Shown: positions 17,106-26,946, numbered from the stretch's first letter. The stretch: 64,000 nucleotides of DNA from an uncultured Steroidobacter sp. (GCF_937958065.1 NZ_CALFXI010000100.1:124001-188000); one strand, 5' to 3'. Notes: generated by a model from the sequence alone, not told the origin. Numbers and translations are program-made.

Positions 17106-18278
17106 TCAAGGAGCAGATAACGGTTCGCTCGATCCATCCACGCGGGCTCGGAACATCTGCCCGCCTTTGCGAATCAACAGCCCTTCCATCACTGGCGCTC
17201 CCGTCTGCTGATCCCGACGCGGATAGACCTGCACCGCGATCACGCGCCCTCCATACAACGAAGTGATGGTCGGCACGGTGGTGTGCCCGACCAGAATGGC
17301 CTGCACACCGAAGCGTTCGCGAATCAGCTCGATGTCCTTCGACTCCGCCACCTTGGAGCCAGCTCGGCGAGCGATGTTCTCGAAATAGCCGCGATACCAG
17401 AGCGGCCCCTCCGGGCCCATGACGAATTCAGTCTGTTTGTCGGCGGGCCAGGGCTGTTCCAGCAACGCGTCGCGCACGATTCGATTCACTGTGGACGCAG
17501 CCAATCCGCGCTCGACCAGCTCGCGCGAGATGCCGCCATGCAGACACAGATACGGGCCGATGCGGAAGACCGTGGCCTTGTTACGCAGCCATTGCCCAAG
17601 CAACGTTCGCTCACTCCACAGCGAAGCGTATCGATCCGCGCCGATCAGTGCCGTGACTCGCAGGTATTTGGGATTGAGATAGCGATCGTCGCCCGTGAGC
17701 ACCATGACTTCGTGGTTGCCGAGCGCAACACTCACGCCACCCCCGGCGCGCGACGCTTCTTCCTCGAGTTTGTAAATCAGCCACAAGAGCTCGGTCTGGT
17801 GCGGGCCGCGATCGAACATATCGCCCAGCACGACCAGAAAGCCCGAGCCGAACGACCAGCGCAGGCGATCGTCGATGATTCCGTGTCGTTGCAGGAGCTG
17901 CACGGCGATCTCAAATTCGCCGTGCGTATCGGCCATCACGAACAGCTCCGTGCGTGGGTCGATTTGAATGTCATTTACCGCCGGCTGTGCCGGAGGTCGC
18001 AACTTGACCTCGAAGGCAGGAAACGCACCGACGGCCGGGACCGTGACCACATCGCCTTCCTTGACCACTTGCTCCCGCAGTCGCGGCCCTTCGCTCTCCG
18101 CGTCGATCCATAGTGAATGCCAGCGGCCATCGACGGCGCGCAGGACATATGGCCCGTCCTGCAGAGTGTCGGCGCGTGCCAGGCCGATGCTGAATACCAG
18201 CAGCGCCGCCGCCAACAGCTGGGACCCGGCGCTCGTTATCGACTGTGTCTTGGGAAGTTGCGACATGGATCGCATCAT
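17106..18278 (-). CDS. Exported calcineurin-like metallophosphoesterase
   Basis: A 390-residue protein with an N-terminal signal sequence (hydrophobic core LLAAALLVFSIGLA, cleavage near ARA, residue 37) and a complete metallophosphoesterase site: ADTHGE (116-121), GDMFDRG (152-158), GNHE (187-190), then LHGG and GHTTVP later. The order and spacing resemble the Shewanella-like protein phosphatase group (Shelphs). A short N-terminal domain of about 60 residues precedes the catalytic core. It probably acts in the periplasm. It is divergent from a GNAT gene and has no obvious operon partner. Confidence 0.87.
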   Translation of the reverse strand: MMRSMSQLPKTQSITSAGSQLLAAALLVFSIGLARADTLQDGPYVLRAVDGRWHSLWIDAESEGPRLREQVVKEGDVVTVPAVGAFPAFEVKLRPPAQPAVNDIQIDPRTELFVMADTHGEFEIAVQLLQRHGIIDDRLRWSFGSGFLVVLGDMFDRGPHQTELLWLIYKLEEEASRAGGGVSVALGNHEVMVLTGDDRYLNPKYLRVTALIGADRYASLWSERTLLGQWLRNKATVFRIGPYLCLHGGISRELVERGLAASTVNRIVRDALLEQPWPADKQTEFVMGPEGPLWYRGYFENIARRAGSKVAESKDIELIRERFGVQAILVGHTTVPTITSLYGGRVIAVQVYPRRDQQTGAPVMEGLLIRKGGQMFRARVDGSSEPLSAP

Positions 18279-18403
18279 AGAGCCAAGATCCTGTGCCCGC
18301 CGCCACCCACGTCACGACGCCGAAACCGCACGCCCGCCTGAACGCGAACTCTGCAGAGACGCCCGATTGAGAGCCGCGGCCTTTCCGCCGCGCCGGATTT
18401 GGT

Positions 18404-18409
18404 TACTAT
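18404..18409 (+). promoter_or_regulatory. -10-like box immediately before the GNAT start
   Basis: TACTAT ends nine bases before the ATG at 18418, which would put the transcription start at or within two bases of the initiation codon. No Shine-Dalgarno sequence is seen. A leaderless transcript is possible. Confidence 0.35.
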
Positions 18410-18417
18410 CGACACCG

Positions 18418-18891
18418 ATGAGCACCATCACCCTTGGCCCAGCGCGTATGGGGGACGCACCTGCTATTGCCCACCTGTCACGCGACCTGATCGAAGCCGA
18501 CCTGCCCTGGAGCTGGACGCCCCGGCGGGTCGCGAGCCTGATGCGCCAGCGCGAAAGTGCCGCGGTCATCGCGCGCGATCAGAATCGTCTCGCCGGATTC
18601 ATCCTCGCGCAGTACGGCGACGAGTCGGCGCATATCGCATTGCTGGGTGTCGCGAACGAATATCGTCGGCAGGGAATCGGCCGGCACCTGGTGCAATGGG
18701 TGGAGGAAACCGCTATGGTTGCCGGTCTGTTCCTGGTGCGCCTGGAAGTGCGCGCGGCCAAGCGCGACGCCCGCAAGTTCTACGCACAGCTGGGTTATCG
18801 CGAGACCGATCGCGTCGACGGCTACTACAGTGGCATCGAAGACGCGATCAAGATGTCGCGCGACCTGCGGGCACTGTCCACTTCCAGGTAG
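18418..18891 (+). CDS. GNAT family N-acetyltransferase
   Basis: A 157-residue cytoplasmic acetyltransferase. The acetyl-CoA pyrophosphate loop is EYRRQGIGRHLV (about residues 80-91), preceded by the beta4 strand AHIALLGVANEY and followed by RLEVRAAKRDARKFYAQLGY, typical of RimI-like GNATs. Whether it acts on protein N-termini or small molecules is not clear. The upstream sequence has a -10-like box but no ribosome-binding site. It converges on the DUF885 peptidase gene 9 bp away. Confidence 0.88.
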   Translation: MSTITLGPARMGDAPAIAHLSRDLIEADLPWSWTPRRVASLMRQRESAAVIARDQNRLAGFILAQYGDESAHIALLGVANEYRRQGIGRHLVQWVEETAMVAGLFLVRLEVRAAKRDARKFYAQLGYRETDRVDGYYSGIEDAIKMSRDLRALSTSR

Positions 18892-18900
18892 CCGGCCCGA

Positions 18901-20658
18901 TCAGAACAGGTCGCCGGCCGGCCCCGGCATCATCTGCGAGCGCACCAGTGGAATCGGCGGGCCGCCAAACGACAGGAATTCGTCGTTGAACAGCTTCCAC
19001 GCCTGCCGTCCGCCGCGGCTGCTGGTCCAATCGTCGCGCAGCTTGCGGATCATGAGCTTGCCCATCGTGTAATTCAGATACGCCGGATCGTAGGTGCCGC
19101 GCGCCGCCTGCTGACGGGCATTGCCGGCGTCCTGAAACGCCTTTTCCCTGAACATCTGCTCGCACTGGGCAACGGTCATGCCTTGCGTGTGCAAACCGAT
19201 CGCGCACATGTAGCGCACGTTTCTCAGCAATGCGTTCAGCAGCTGGCCGATGTGCAGCTCGGGCTGGCTCGCCGCGATACCCTGCTCGATCATGAGCTCT
19301 TCGGCGTAGTGCGCCCAGCCTTCGGCGAACGCATAAGTGACGAACAACTGGCCGAAACGCCACGGCGACCGATTCGAATGCAGGAATTGCAGGAAGTGGC
19401 CCGGCCACACTTCATGAATGGAAGTGAACATCAGGTCGGCCTTGCCGGGAATGTAGGCCGCCTGCTCGGCCCTGGACCATTTCGGATCCGGCGGCGCGAT
19501 GTAATAGACCGACGGCAGCTCTTTCTCGTACGGCCCCGGGATGTTGATGTACGCAAAGTTCTGGCGCCGATAGGCGGGCGCCTCCTCGACTTTCGCTTCC
19601 TCGGTGCCCGGGATGCTGACCATGTCGTGATCGAGAATGAACTTCTTCAACGTTTCCAGCTGGGAGCGCGCACCGGCGACCGCGCCGCCTTCGGGCTTGT
19701 CGGCGTTCATGCGAGCCACGCACTCTTCGATCTTCGCGCCCGGCGCAAATGCCTTGCACGCCTCGTTGAGCGCGGACAGATTGCGCTCCAGATCGGCCCG
19801 ACCGACGGCCTCGATCTTCTCCAGCGGCACGTCCACCAGCTCCGTCATTCGCAACATCGCGGCGAAGCGCTCCGGGCCCAGCGCATAATTGTCGTTGGCC
19901 GTGGCGCGCTGTGATTCCAGCCACTTCGCGAATTCACCCATCGCGACCGCGGCCGGCTCGGTGGCGGCGGTCAATTCCTTTTTCAGATCGTCCGGGATCG
20001 CGGCGAAGGCCTGCGGCACATCGTTGCGATAGAAATCCACGAAGCCGCCGAAGCCGGCGACGCCGAAATCGATGAAGGTGCGCGGCAGGGGCTGCTGCAA
20101 GTTGGCTTTGATGTGCTCCAGCGCCGCCGGCACCTGTTTCACATACGAAATGAACGCGCGAGCGCGCTGATCCGGCGGCGCATAGGGCGTGGTGACATAC
20201 GTGCTCGGATCCAGGCCAGCATCGAAGTACCACGACGGATTGGTGAACGGCGCACGCGCTTCGCGCAGCGCGAACAGATCGTTGTCGATGCGACTCACGA
20301 CGTAGTCGCGCTGAAACCTCTCTTCCGGCATGAGGCTGTCGTCGTTGAAACCGACTGCCCTGACGCGCATCTGTTCGAGGCGCGCGATTTCCTTCTTGAT
20401 CCCCTCGGCGCTCCAGTCCGGCAGCTGACCATCGAACTCATGTTTGCCTTGCGCCACCGCAAAGGGCGGATGAGCGCGGAAATAGCCGTCGATGAACTCG
20501 TCGACGTATTTGGTCCATTCGACGTTGACGACCGGCTGAGGCGTCGCCGCTGCGCGACCGGTGTTCTCATCGACGGGCGGCGACGAGCGATCGCATCCGG
20601 CCAGTGCGGCCAGCACCGTGATGACGCACAGCGTGCGGCGTAGACCTGTCATTCCCAA
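18901..20658 (-). CDS. DUF885 family lipoprotein (putative metallopeptidase)
   Basis: A 585-residue DUF885 protein. The N-terminus is a lipoprotein signal (LAALAGC, lipidated Cys at about 22). A helical body follows, and the metal-site motif HEVWPGH lies near residue 415, equivalent to the HExxH-like site of M32-related peptidases. YxxxFAEGWAHYAEEL follows about 40 residues later and would supply a third metal-binding glutamate. Being anchored in the periplasm just downstream of two TonB-dependent receptor genes, it may trim imported peptides; that is inference. A 99-bp gap with a hairpin separates it from the receptors, so cotranscription is uncertain. Confidence 0.85.
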   Translation of the reverse strand: MGMTGLRRTLCVITVLAALAGCDRSSPPVDENTGRAAATPQPVVNVEWTKYVDEFIDGYFRAHPPFAVAQGKHEFDGQLPDWSAEGIKKEIARLEQMRVRAVGFNDDSLMPEERFQRDYVVSRIDNDLFALREARAPFTNPSWYFDAGLDPSTYVTTPYAPPDQRARAFISYVKQVPAALEHIKANLQQPLPRTFIDFGVAGFGGFVDFYRNDVPQAFAAIPDDLKKELTAATEPAAVAMGEFAKWLESQRATANDNYALGPERFAAMLRMTELVDVPLEKIEAVGRADLERNLSALNEACKAFAPGAKIEECVARMNADKPEGGAVAGARSQLETLKKFILDHDMVSIPGTEEAKVEEAPAYRRQNFAYINIPGPYEKELPSVYYIAPPDPKWSRAEQAAYIPGKADLMFTSIHEVWPGHFLQFLHSNRSPWRFGQLFVTYAFAEGWAHYAEELMIEQGIAASQPELHIGQLLNALLRNVRYMCAIGLHTQGMTVAQCEQMFREKAFQDAGNARQQAARGTYDPAYLNYTMGKLMIRKLRDDWTSSRGGRQAWKLFNDEFLSFGGPPIPLVRSQMMPGPAGDLF

Positions 20659-20709
20659 TCCTCGGCGAAAGACGAGCGGCGATGATAACCGCTCGACGCT
20701 GCCCGAGGC

Positions 20710-20734
20710 GACGCCGGTCGCGGCGACCGGCGTC
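20710..20734. repeat. Intergenic inverted repeat
   Basis: GACGCCGGTC and GACCGGCGTC form a ten-base-pair hairpin just after the 802-residue receptor gene (minus strand). No T run follows on that strand, so it is more likely a transcript-stabilising or attenuating hairpin than a terminator. Confidence 0.45.
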
Positions 20735-20757
20735 AGTTGCGCAATTTTTACGTTGCT

Positions 20758-23166
20758 TCAGAAGTTCATCCGCAGCGCCATGCCATAGGTGCGCGGCATG
20801 TTGGTGAGATAACCGACGCGGGCACGAAAACCACGCTCACGATCCAGCGACAGCAGCGCGCGCTCGTCCCACAGATTGTTTACAAACGCGGCCGCTTCCC
20901 ACGCGCCGGTCTTCACGCCGAAGCGCAGATTGCCGATGTCATAGCTCGGCAATTCGGGCTGGAACGTGAACTCGCTGATCGTGGGTGCACCGAACGGGAA
21001 GAACCCGGGGGCACCGGCACAGCCAACGCAGCCAGTGGTCGGCTCCTGATCGGCCAGCTGCGTATAGGATGAGCCTACGTGCTGGTAAGTGAGATTGACG
21101 AAGCCGTCCAGCGAAGGCGTGAACGCCCAGTTGTACGTGGCCGTGGCGGCGGCTTGAAACTCCGGCGAGGTCGGCAGTCGATTGCCATCGCGAATGCCCG
21201 CGATCGGGGCGCCGCCGGCATCGAAACGGGATCTGGTGATCTCCGCCTGTACATAGGTCGCCGACACGCCGAAATCCCAATGCTCGCTGGGCCGCGCAAA
21301 CAGCTCGACCTCCGCGCCTTTCGCCTCGGCCTCGGCGTTCAGCACGATGCGGGACGAACACGATCCGGCGTCGGCGATCACTTGCAGATCGCTGATATCG
21401 GAATAGAACAACGACGCGTTCAGTGTGACTTTGCGATCGGCCAGCAGGGTCTTGGCCCCCAGCTCGTAATTCAACACCTTCTCGTCCCGGAACGTCGGCT
21501 GACCGCCATAGGTCACCAGATCGTCGTCACTGCACAGCGTGACGTTGAGTGGATCGTTGATGCCGCCCAGACGGAAGCCACGCGCCACCTGGGCGGTCAG
21601 CATGACGTCATCGTTGGGCTCGAACGCGACGATCACGCGCGGCGAGAACCCATCCGAATCGGTCGAGCCGGGCTGATTCGTATAACCCATGTCGGCGAAC
21701 ACGCCGGCGAACGTCAGGCGCCGATCTTCTTTGAAATCGTAATAGCGCAGCCCGCCGGTCAGGCTCCATCGATCGTTGAAATGCAAGGTGCCTTCGCCGA
21801 ACGCGGCATACTGCCGGAAGTTGTAGGGCACTCGCGAGTAATACGGTGTATCGGGCGGCGCGTTGTAGCCGGCGCTGGTAGGTAGACCCAGGCGCGTGAG
21901 CAAGGCATCGTAGCCCGGGGTCGGCAGATCCTGGCCGTAATCGCGATCGATGTCCTGATAGAACGCGCCGACGAGCCATTCGAACCTGCCTCCGCCGTCG
22001 GAGGCGAGCCGCAGTTCCTGACTGAACGACTTCAGCGAGGTGCGATCGTACAGGGGCGAGCCCAGGCGCACGTCCGCCGAAGTCACTGGAATCTCGGTCA
22101 AAGCGCTCAACGTCAATGTGACGCTGCCACTGAGCTGGCTCGCATCGCGCAGCACCGTCAGATCGCGATCGGTGTACGAGCTGACGGAAGTGAGCGTCAG
22201 GCCGCCGAGGCCGAATTCCATCTTCAGATCGGCCAGCCTGAGCTCATCGTCCAGGCCTTCGCGCAGCTGCGTGACCTGGCCCCGCTCGCCTGGGTTCACC
22301 GGCGGCTCGGTCGTGGTGTATGGATTGCCCAGCATGTTGTAGACATCGACGCGCGGATAACCGTCGGTCTCGAGCTTTTGATACACCAGGCGCGGCGTGA
22401 TGGAGATGTTCTCGTTCGGCTCGATCAGCACAGCCACGCGTCCGCCGGTCTTCTCGCCGCCGTTCACGTCCTTGCGCACGGCGCGGCCGGGATAATAGGA
22501 ATCGATGAAGCCGGCCTGCTCGTCGTAATAGCCCACCACCCGCAACGCGGCGATGTCTCCCAGCGGAGCGTTGAGCATGCCCTTGATGCCACCGCCCCAG
22601 TCGTCGGTATCGCTGCCGGAATAGGCATTCGCTTCGGCCGCACCCTCGATCTTCTGCAGCTTCGGTTGCTGGGTGATGTAACGCACGGTGCCGGCCGAGG
22701 AACCGGCGCCGAACAATGTTCCCTGCGGACCGCGCAGCACTTCGAAACGTTCCAGATCGAACAGGTCCAGGTCGGGTGTGAACAGCGCCACCGAAATCGG
22801 CGACTCATCCAGATACACGCCGACGGATTCCTTCACTCCGGGCTGATCGCGCACCACCTGGCCGGCGCTGATGCCCCGGATCGCGACCTGACTCTGACCG
22901 GGCCCGAGATCGGTCATGGTCAGACCGGCGAAATTGCGCGACAGCTCGATCATGTTGCTGGCGCCGGAGTTGCGGATCTGAGCTTCGCTCGCCGCCGCGA
23001 CCGAGAACGGCACGTCTTGCAGGGCCGTCGCGCGCTTCTGCGCGGTGACGATGATCAGTTCGAGAATCTCATCGTTCGCCTCCGCCGCGGCGGCGACGCG
23101 TGGGGTCGCGACCATGCCCAGTGCGCAAGCCACGGCGGTCAGAATCATCACGTTCTGTTTGCTCAT
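20758..23166 (-). CDS. TonB-dependent receptor
   Basis: An 802-residue outer-membrane receptor. The signal peptide (cleaved near VAAAAEA, about residue 29) is followed by a TonB box-like LELIIVTAQKR. The plug domain includes VLRGPQGTLFGAGSSAGTV, then comes a 22-strand-size barrel ending in the terminal phenylalanine MALRMNF. Its closest style is the proteobacterial FecA/CirA-like family, often annotated for siderophores, though many such receptors import glycans or peptides. It begins 33 bp after a second, different receptor gene, so the two are cotranscribed. The ligand is unknown. Confidence 0.92.
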   Translation of the reverse strand: MSKQNVMILTAVACALGMVATPRVAAAAEANDEILELIIVTAQKRATALQDVPFSVAAASEAQIRNSGASNMIELSRNFAGLTMTDLGPGQSQVAIRGISAGQVVRDQPGVKESVGVYLDESPISVALFTPDLDLFDLERFEVLRGPQGTLFGAGSSAGTVRYITQQPKLQKIEGAAEANAYSGSDTDDWGGGIKGMLNAPLGDIAALRVVGYYDEQAGFIDSYYPGRAVRKDVNGGEKTGGRVAVLIEPNENISITPRLVYQKLETDGYPRVDVYNMLGNPYTTTEPPVNPGERGQVTQLREGLDDELRLADLKMEFGLGGLTLTSVSSYTDRDLTVLRDASQLSGSVTLTLSALTEIPVTSADVRLGSPLYDRTSLKSFSQELRLASDGGGRFEWLVGAFYQDIDRDYGQDLPTPGYDALLTRLGLPTSAGYNAPPDTPYYSRVPYNFRQYAAFGEGTLHFNDRWSLTGGLRYYDFKEDRRLTFAGVFADMGYTNQPGSTDSDGFSPRVIVAFEPNDDVMLTAQVARGFRLGGINDPLNVTLCSDDDLVTYGGQPTFRDEKVLNYELGAKTLLADRKVTLNASLFYSDISDLQVIADAGSCSSRIVLNAEAEAKGAEVELFARPSEHWDFGVSATYVQAEITRSRFDAGGAPIAGIRDGNRLPTSPEFQAAATATYNWAFTPSLDGFVNLTYQHVGSSYTQLADQEPTTGCVGCAGAPGFFPFGAPTISEFTFQPELPSYDIGNLRFGVKTGAWEAAAFVNNLWDERALLSLDRERGFRARVGYLTNMPRTYGMALRMNF

Positions 23167-23199
23167 GAACCCCCCTTTTTTTGTGTCGATCCCCCGTTC

Positions 23200-26151
23200 T
23201 CAGAATTTCAATGCCGCCCTGGCATGCAGGTAGCGGCCGGGCACCGGGTACAGCGTGCCGTCATAGTTGTTGAGATCGCAGCTCAGGCACGGCGGCGGGT
23301 CTTCGTTGAACAGGTTGTTGACCCCCAGTGCCAGCTGCAGCTGCCCACCCAGAGCGTTCGGCATCCAGCTCAGCTGCAGATCGGTGAACACCTTGCGCTT
23401 CATCTCGTTCTCGAGCCGCACCGGATCGGAACAGAGGTTCTGCAGATCGGCGTCGACCAGGGCGCCGGGACAGGTTTCGGTGAGCGCACTCAGATAGCGC
23501 AGCGTGAGCGACGTGACGAAGTCACGCAGCGCCCAATCGACCGCGAGCGTCGATTTGTAACGCACGAAGCCGCGCGTCGGCGAACCCACCTCGATGCCGG
23601 CCCGCTGCGTGCCGACCAGCCCGTTCAAGCCCAACGTGAATTCCTCGTAGCTGTTGAGATAAGTGTTGGACCAGGTGAATCGCAACGAGCCGATGCGCAG
23701 CTCGGGCGTGGCCAGCACCACCGTCCAGTCGAAGCCGTCGGTTTCGATGCGACCGATATTGGTGAGCTGATTGGCGAAGGCCGTGATGGAGCCACCCGGC
23801 CCGCGCACGATGCCGCTACAGAAAAGAGGTGAGAGCGTGCTCACGCAGTTGGTGAGCTGGATCTGGGCGGACAGCGCCTGGATCGCATCCTCCAGCTTCA
23901 CGTTGTAATAATTCACGTCGAAGCTCAGCTGATCCAGCCACGAGCCATTGCTGGCCCAGGCGGGTTCGTAAGAGAACCCCACGGTATAGGTTTTGGATTT
24001 CTCGGGCCGCAGCGCTTCGTTGCCCCCCGTCTGCACGCTGATCTGTTGATTGATCTGAACGAACGATGCGGGCACCCCGAGCGCGATGCAGTTTGCCTGC
24101 ACCGCGGGTGGGGCGTTGACCGTGTAATTGGAGCAGGGATCGTTGATGTTGCTGTCGAAACGCGAGCCGCTATTGAACAACTCGCCGATATTCGGCGCGC
24201 GAAACCCTTCGGCATAGTTGCCGCGGATCGCGAAGTCCTCGACCACGCGCCAGTACACTCCGCCTTTATAGACTTCGTCGCGACCGATCTCGTCGTAGTC
24301 GGACGAGCGCACGGCAGCCGACAGTTCGAGACGTTTGATCGCCGGCAGATCTCCGAGCACCGGAGCACGCAGTTCGAGATATGCCTCGCGCACTTGTGTC
24401 TCGCCGGACGTCGGCGCGGCGGGCACGTCCGCCGTCTCGCCCGCCTGCACGGTTGCGTCGGGTGTGAAGGAGCCGGTTTCCTTGCGATATTCGTAGCCGA
24501 GCGCATAGCCGAGCGGACCGGCCGGCAGCTCGAACAGATCGCCGGTGATGTTGGCGATGATGTCGTTCAGTTCCTGCTGGCTCTGATCGCTCTGGATGAA
24601 CGTGGCCCACGCGAGCATTTCCGGCGTGATGCTGCCGGTGCCGTTCGGACCCTGGCCACCGAAAATGTTGAAGGGCACGCAGCCCGGCACCGCCAGACAG
24701 TTCGCCTCGGGCCCGAGCGCCAGTGCCAGCTTGCGCGCGTTGAAAATATTGTGGCCGAGCTGCGAGGCGTTGTTGCGCCCCCAGTTCAGGCTCACGTCCC
24801 AGAAGATCGACTTGCCGGCCGGCTGCAACTCGCCGCTCAACGTGCCTGACACCATCCATGTATCGACGTTCTGTTCGAAGATGCGCGGACCGGCTTCGAC
24901 CGGCCGGCGGCCCAGCGTGATCAGATTGCTTCTGCCGTCCAGATCGATGCCGAACGGGTTGTAGCGCTGGTCGGCCGGAATGAAGATGTTGTCGAGATAG
25001 AAGCCCGCGCCTGCATCGGAGCCGAGGAACAGCGGATTCGGCGCCGCCTGGTTGCTCGAGCGGCGATTGGTGAACGCCGCGGTGACGCGCAGTTCGACGT
25101 TGTCGGCCACGTCATGTTCGGCCTTGCCGAACAGGTTCACGCGCCGGTTCGGCGTGACCAGGTAATTGTACGGCCGGAAATTGAAACGATCGGCGGTGCC
25201 GAACTCGTGGAAGTCGCCGCTGGCGGGATCGGCTGGATTGTAGATCGGTCGGGTCACGCCATCGTTGAGCGCATCGTTGTTGAGCGCGACATCCACGACC
25301 ACTGGCGTGCCATCCGGATTCAGGCCCGCGCGTGGATCACTGAAAATGAAGCGACCTTGCGGCGTGCCGGAGCTGCCGCCGACTCCCGGCGGCGCGCCAT
25401 AGATGACCTCGCGCGATAACGCGCGATCCCTCGAAAACACTGCATCCTGACGCGCGTAGCTCGCGGCGAAGAACGCTCTGCTGCGCTCTCCACTCGCGCC
25501 GAACGAGACGCTGTAGTCCTGAGTGTAACCATCGCCCGCATCGAACTGCGCCTGGTTGGTCTCCAGCCCCACGCCGCTGAAATCGGAACGCGTGATGATG
25601 TTGACGACACCGGCGATCGCATCCGAGCCATAGATCGGCGATGCACCGTCCTGCAGCACTTCGATGCGATCGATGGCCGCCGTGGGAATCGTATTGAGAT
25701 CGACGGCGCCGGACACGCCGCTCGCCGACGAACCGCGCACCCAACGTTTGCCATCCACCAGCACCAGCACGCGCTTGGAGCCGAGATAACGCAGATCGAT
25801 TTCGCTGGCGCCGGCGCCGATGCCGCCGCCATCGGGCGGAAAGCCGAGATTGCCACTGGCATTGTTGGAACGATTGATGGCCGAGCCCGATATCGGCAAG
25901 CGCTGCAGATAGTCGGCCACCGAGATCTCGCCGCTGCGCGCGATGTCGGCCGAGGTTGCGGTCTGCAACGGCGCGACGCGATCCACTGGGTTCTGACGAA
26001 TGCGCGAGCCGGTGACGATGATCTCCTCTGGCGCATCCTGCGCCGCCATTGCGGCAGCGCTCCAGAGCGTGAGTATCGCCTGCACCACAAACAAACTCAG
26101 CAGTGCGTGAACGCGACGGCCACTCCAACGATCGATCTTTGTCGTTGACAT
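23200..26151 (-). CDS. TonB-dependent receptor, long form
   Basis: A 983-residue receptor with signal peptide (…AAAMAAQDAPEE), TonB box EEIIVTGSRI, plug with VDRIEVLQDGASPIYGSDAIAG, and a long beta barrel ending in ARAALKF. The start at 26151 is supported by GGAGGT seven bases upstream. The VTGSRI/IYGSDAIAGVVNI style is the class common in Caulobacterales, Sphingomonadales and Xanthomonadales, where large paralogous sets import sugars, peptides or vitamins. The sequence CLSCDL near the C-terminus is a local Cys pair. It is the first gene of the tandem receptor operon. Confidence 0.92.
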   Translation of the reverse strand: MSTTKIDRWSGRRVHALLSLFVVQAILTLWSAAAMAAQDAPEEIIVTGSRIRQNPVDRVAPLQTATSADIARSGEISVADYLQRLPISGSAINRSNNASGNLGFPPDGGGIGAGASEIDLRYLGSKRVLVLVDGKRWVRGSSASGVSGAVDLNTIPTAAIDRIEVLQDGASPIYGSDAIAGVVNIITRSDFSGVGLETNQAQFDAGDGYTQDYSVSFGASGERSRAFFAASYARQDAVFSRDRALSREVIYGAPPGVGGSSGTPQGRFIFSDPRAGLNPDGTPVVVDVALNNDALNDGVTRPIYNPADPASGDFHEFGTADRFNFRPYNYLVTPNRRVNLFGKAEHDVADNVELRVTAAFTNRRSSNQAAPNPLFLGSDAGAGFYLDNIFIPADQRYNPFGIDLDGRSNLITLGRRPVEAGPRIFEQNVDTWMVSGTLSGELQPAGKSIFWDVSLNWGRNNASQLGHNIFNARKLALALGPEANCLAVPGCVPFNIFGGQGPNGTGSITPEMLAWATFIQSDQSQQELNDIIANITGDLFELPAGPLGYALGYEYRKETGSFTPDATVQAGETADVPAAPTSGETQVREAYLELRAPVLGDLPAIKRLELSAAVRSSDYDEIGRDEVYKGGVYWRVVEDFAIRGNYAEGFRAPNIGELFNSGSRFDSNINDPCSNYTVNAPPAVQANCIALGVPASFVQINQQISVQTGGNEALRPEKSKTYTVGFSYEPAWASNGSWLDQLSFDVNYYNVKLEDAIQALSAQIQLTNCVSTLSPLFCSGIVRGPGGSITAFANQLTNIGRIETDGFDWTVVLATPELRIGSLRFTWSNTYLNSYEEFTLGLNGLVGTQRAGIEVGSPTRGFVRYKSTLAVDWALRDFVTSLTLRYLSALTETCPGALVDADLQNLCSDPVRLENEMKRKVFTDLQLSWMPNALGGQLQLALGVNNLFNEDPPPCLSCDLNNYDGTLYPVPGRYLHARAALKF

Positions 26152-26235
26152 CGTTCGACCTCCGCTGGGAGAAGTCGAACGTAGCACCGATCAGGGTCGG
26201 GCCAATACGTCTATATACTGAACCTGCACGACATC

Positions 26236-26256
26236 ATGCATCGCCAGCGATTGCAT
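26236..26256. promoter_or_regulatory. Imperfect palindrome upstream of the tandem receptor operon
   Basis: ATGCATCGC-CA-GCGATTGCAT is a near-palindrome with one extra T in the right arm, 85 bp upstream of the long receptor start. TATATA at 26212-26217 could be the -10 region between it and the gene. The 156-bp spacer holds no gene. An operator role is inference. Confidence 0.4.
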
Positions 26257-26343
26257 ACTTTGTGGCTGCCGCATTCTCGCACCACTGAATTCGTGCAGCG
26301 CAGTCGTTGGTAGATATACAACGAGCGCGCGCTGTCTAGAACG

Positions 26344-26946
26344 TCACAGCAGATTCGCCAGGAAATAACGATACGCACTGGGTGCAATCAGCGCGACGTA
26401 TACCAGACCGGTGATGGCGCCGGCGAAGTGCGCGTCGCGATTGACGCGCCCCTGCACATTGCGCGCGGCCCACCACGTCCAGGCGAGATAAGCGATACCG
26501 AACAGCGGCGCCGGAATCGGCACGGGAATTGGAATGATGTACAGCGAGTTCTGCGGATAGAAAACGATGGCCGCGAACAGCACTGCCGAGATCGCGCCGG
26601 ACGCACCGAGGCTGGCGTACTCGGGCTCGTGCTTGTGCTTGATGTAGGTGCCGAGATGACTGATCACCAGGCCGATGAAGTATAACAATGCGAAGTGGAT
26701 CCAGCCGATGGTCTGTTCCAGCAGGAAGCCGAAGAAATAGAACGTCACCATGTTGAACAGCAGGTGCATCAGGTCGGCGTGCACGAAGCCGCTGGTCACG
26801 ATGGTGTGGTACTCACGACGACGCAGGAACCAGTACGGCCGGAACATGCAGCTGTCGATCAGCCTGGTGTTGCCGAACAGGCCGACCAGGCTGGTGGCGA
26901 TGGTGACGACGAAAATGATCAGTGCGGGTGACAGCTGCAAGCTCAC
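26344..26946 (-). CDS. Rhomboid family intramembrane serine protease
   Basis: A 200-residue six-helix inner-membrane protease. HxxxN is present in MHLLFNMVTF (about residues 60-70), the catalytic serine in GASGA (Ser116) and the catalytic histidine in DAHFAGAITG (His173). I chose GTG at 26946 because AGGAA is five bases upstream; a longer frame to 27024 adds a polar, unconserved stretch and overlaps the divergent gene's promoter. It cleaves single-pass membrane proteins. No substrate gene is obvious beside it, although the divergent DUF418 gene is also a membrane protein. Confidence 0.88.
   Translation of the reverse strand: MSLQLSPALIIFVVTIATSLVGLFGNTRLIDSCMFRPYWFLRRREYHTIVTSGFVHADLMHLLFNMVTFYFFGFLLEQTIGWIHFALLYFIGLVISHLGTYIKHKHEPEYASLGASGAISAVLFAAIVFYPQNSLYIIPIPVPIPAPLFGIAYLAWTWWAARNVQGRVNRDAHFAGAITGLVYVALIAPSAYRYFLANLL

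Noticed and set aside
16709..17137. 142-codon minus-strand frame in the 16.7-17.1 kb spacer
   Set aside because: It has Ser/Arg/Cys-rich composition, no ribosome-binding site, and overlaps the ends of both flanking genes.
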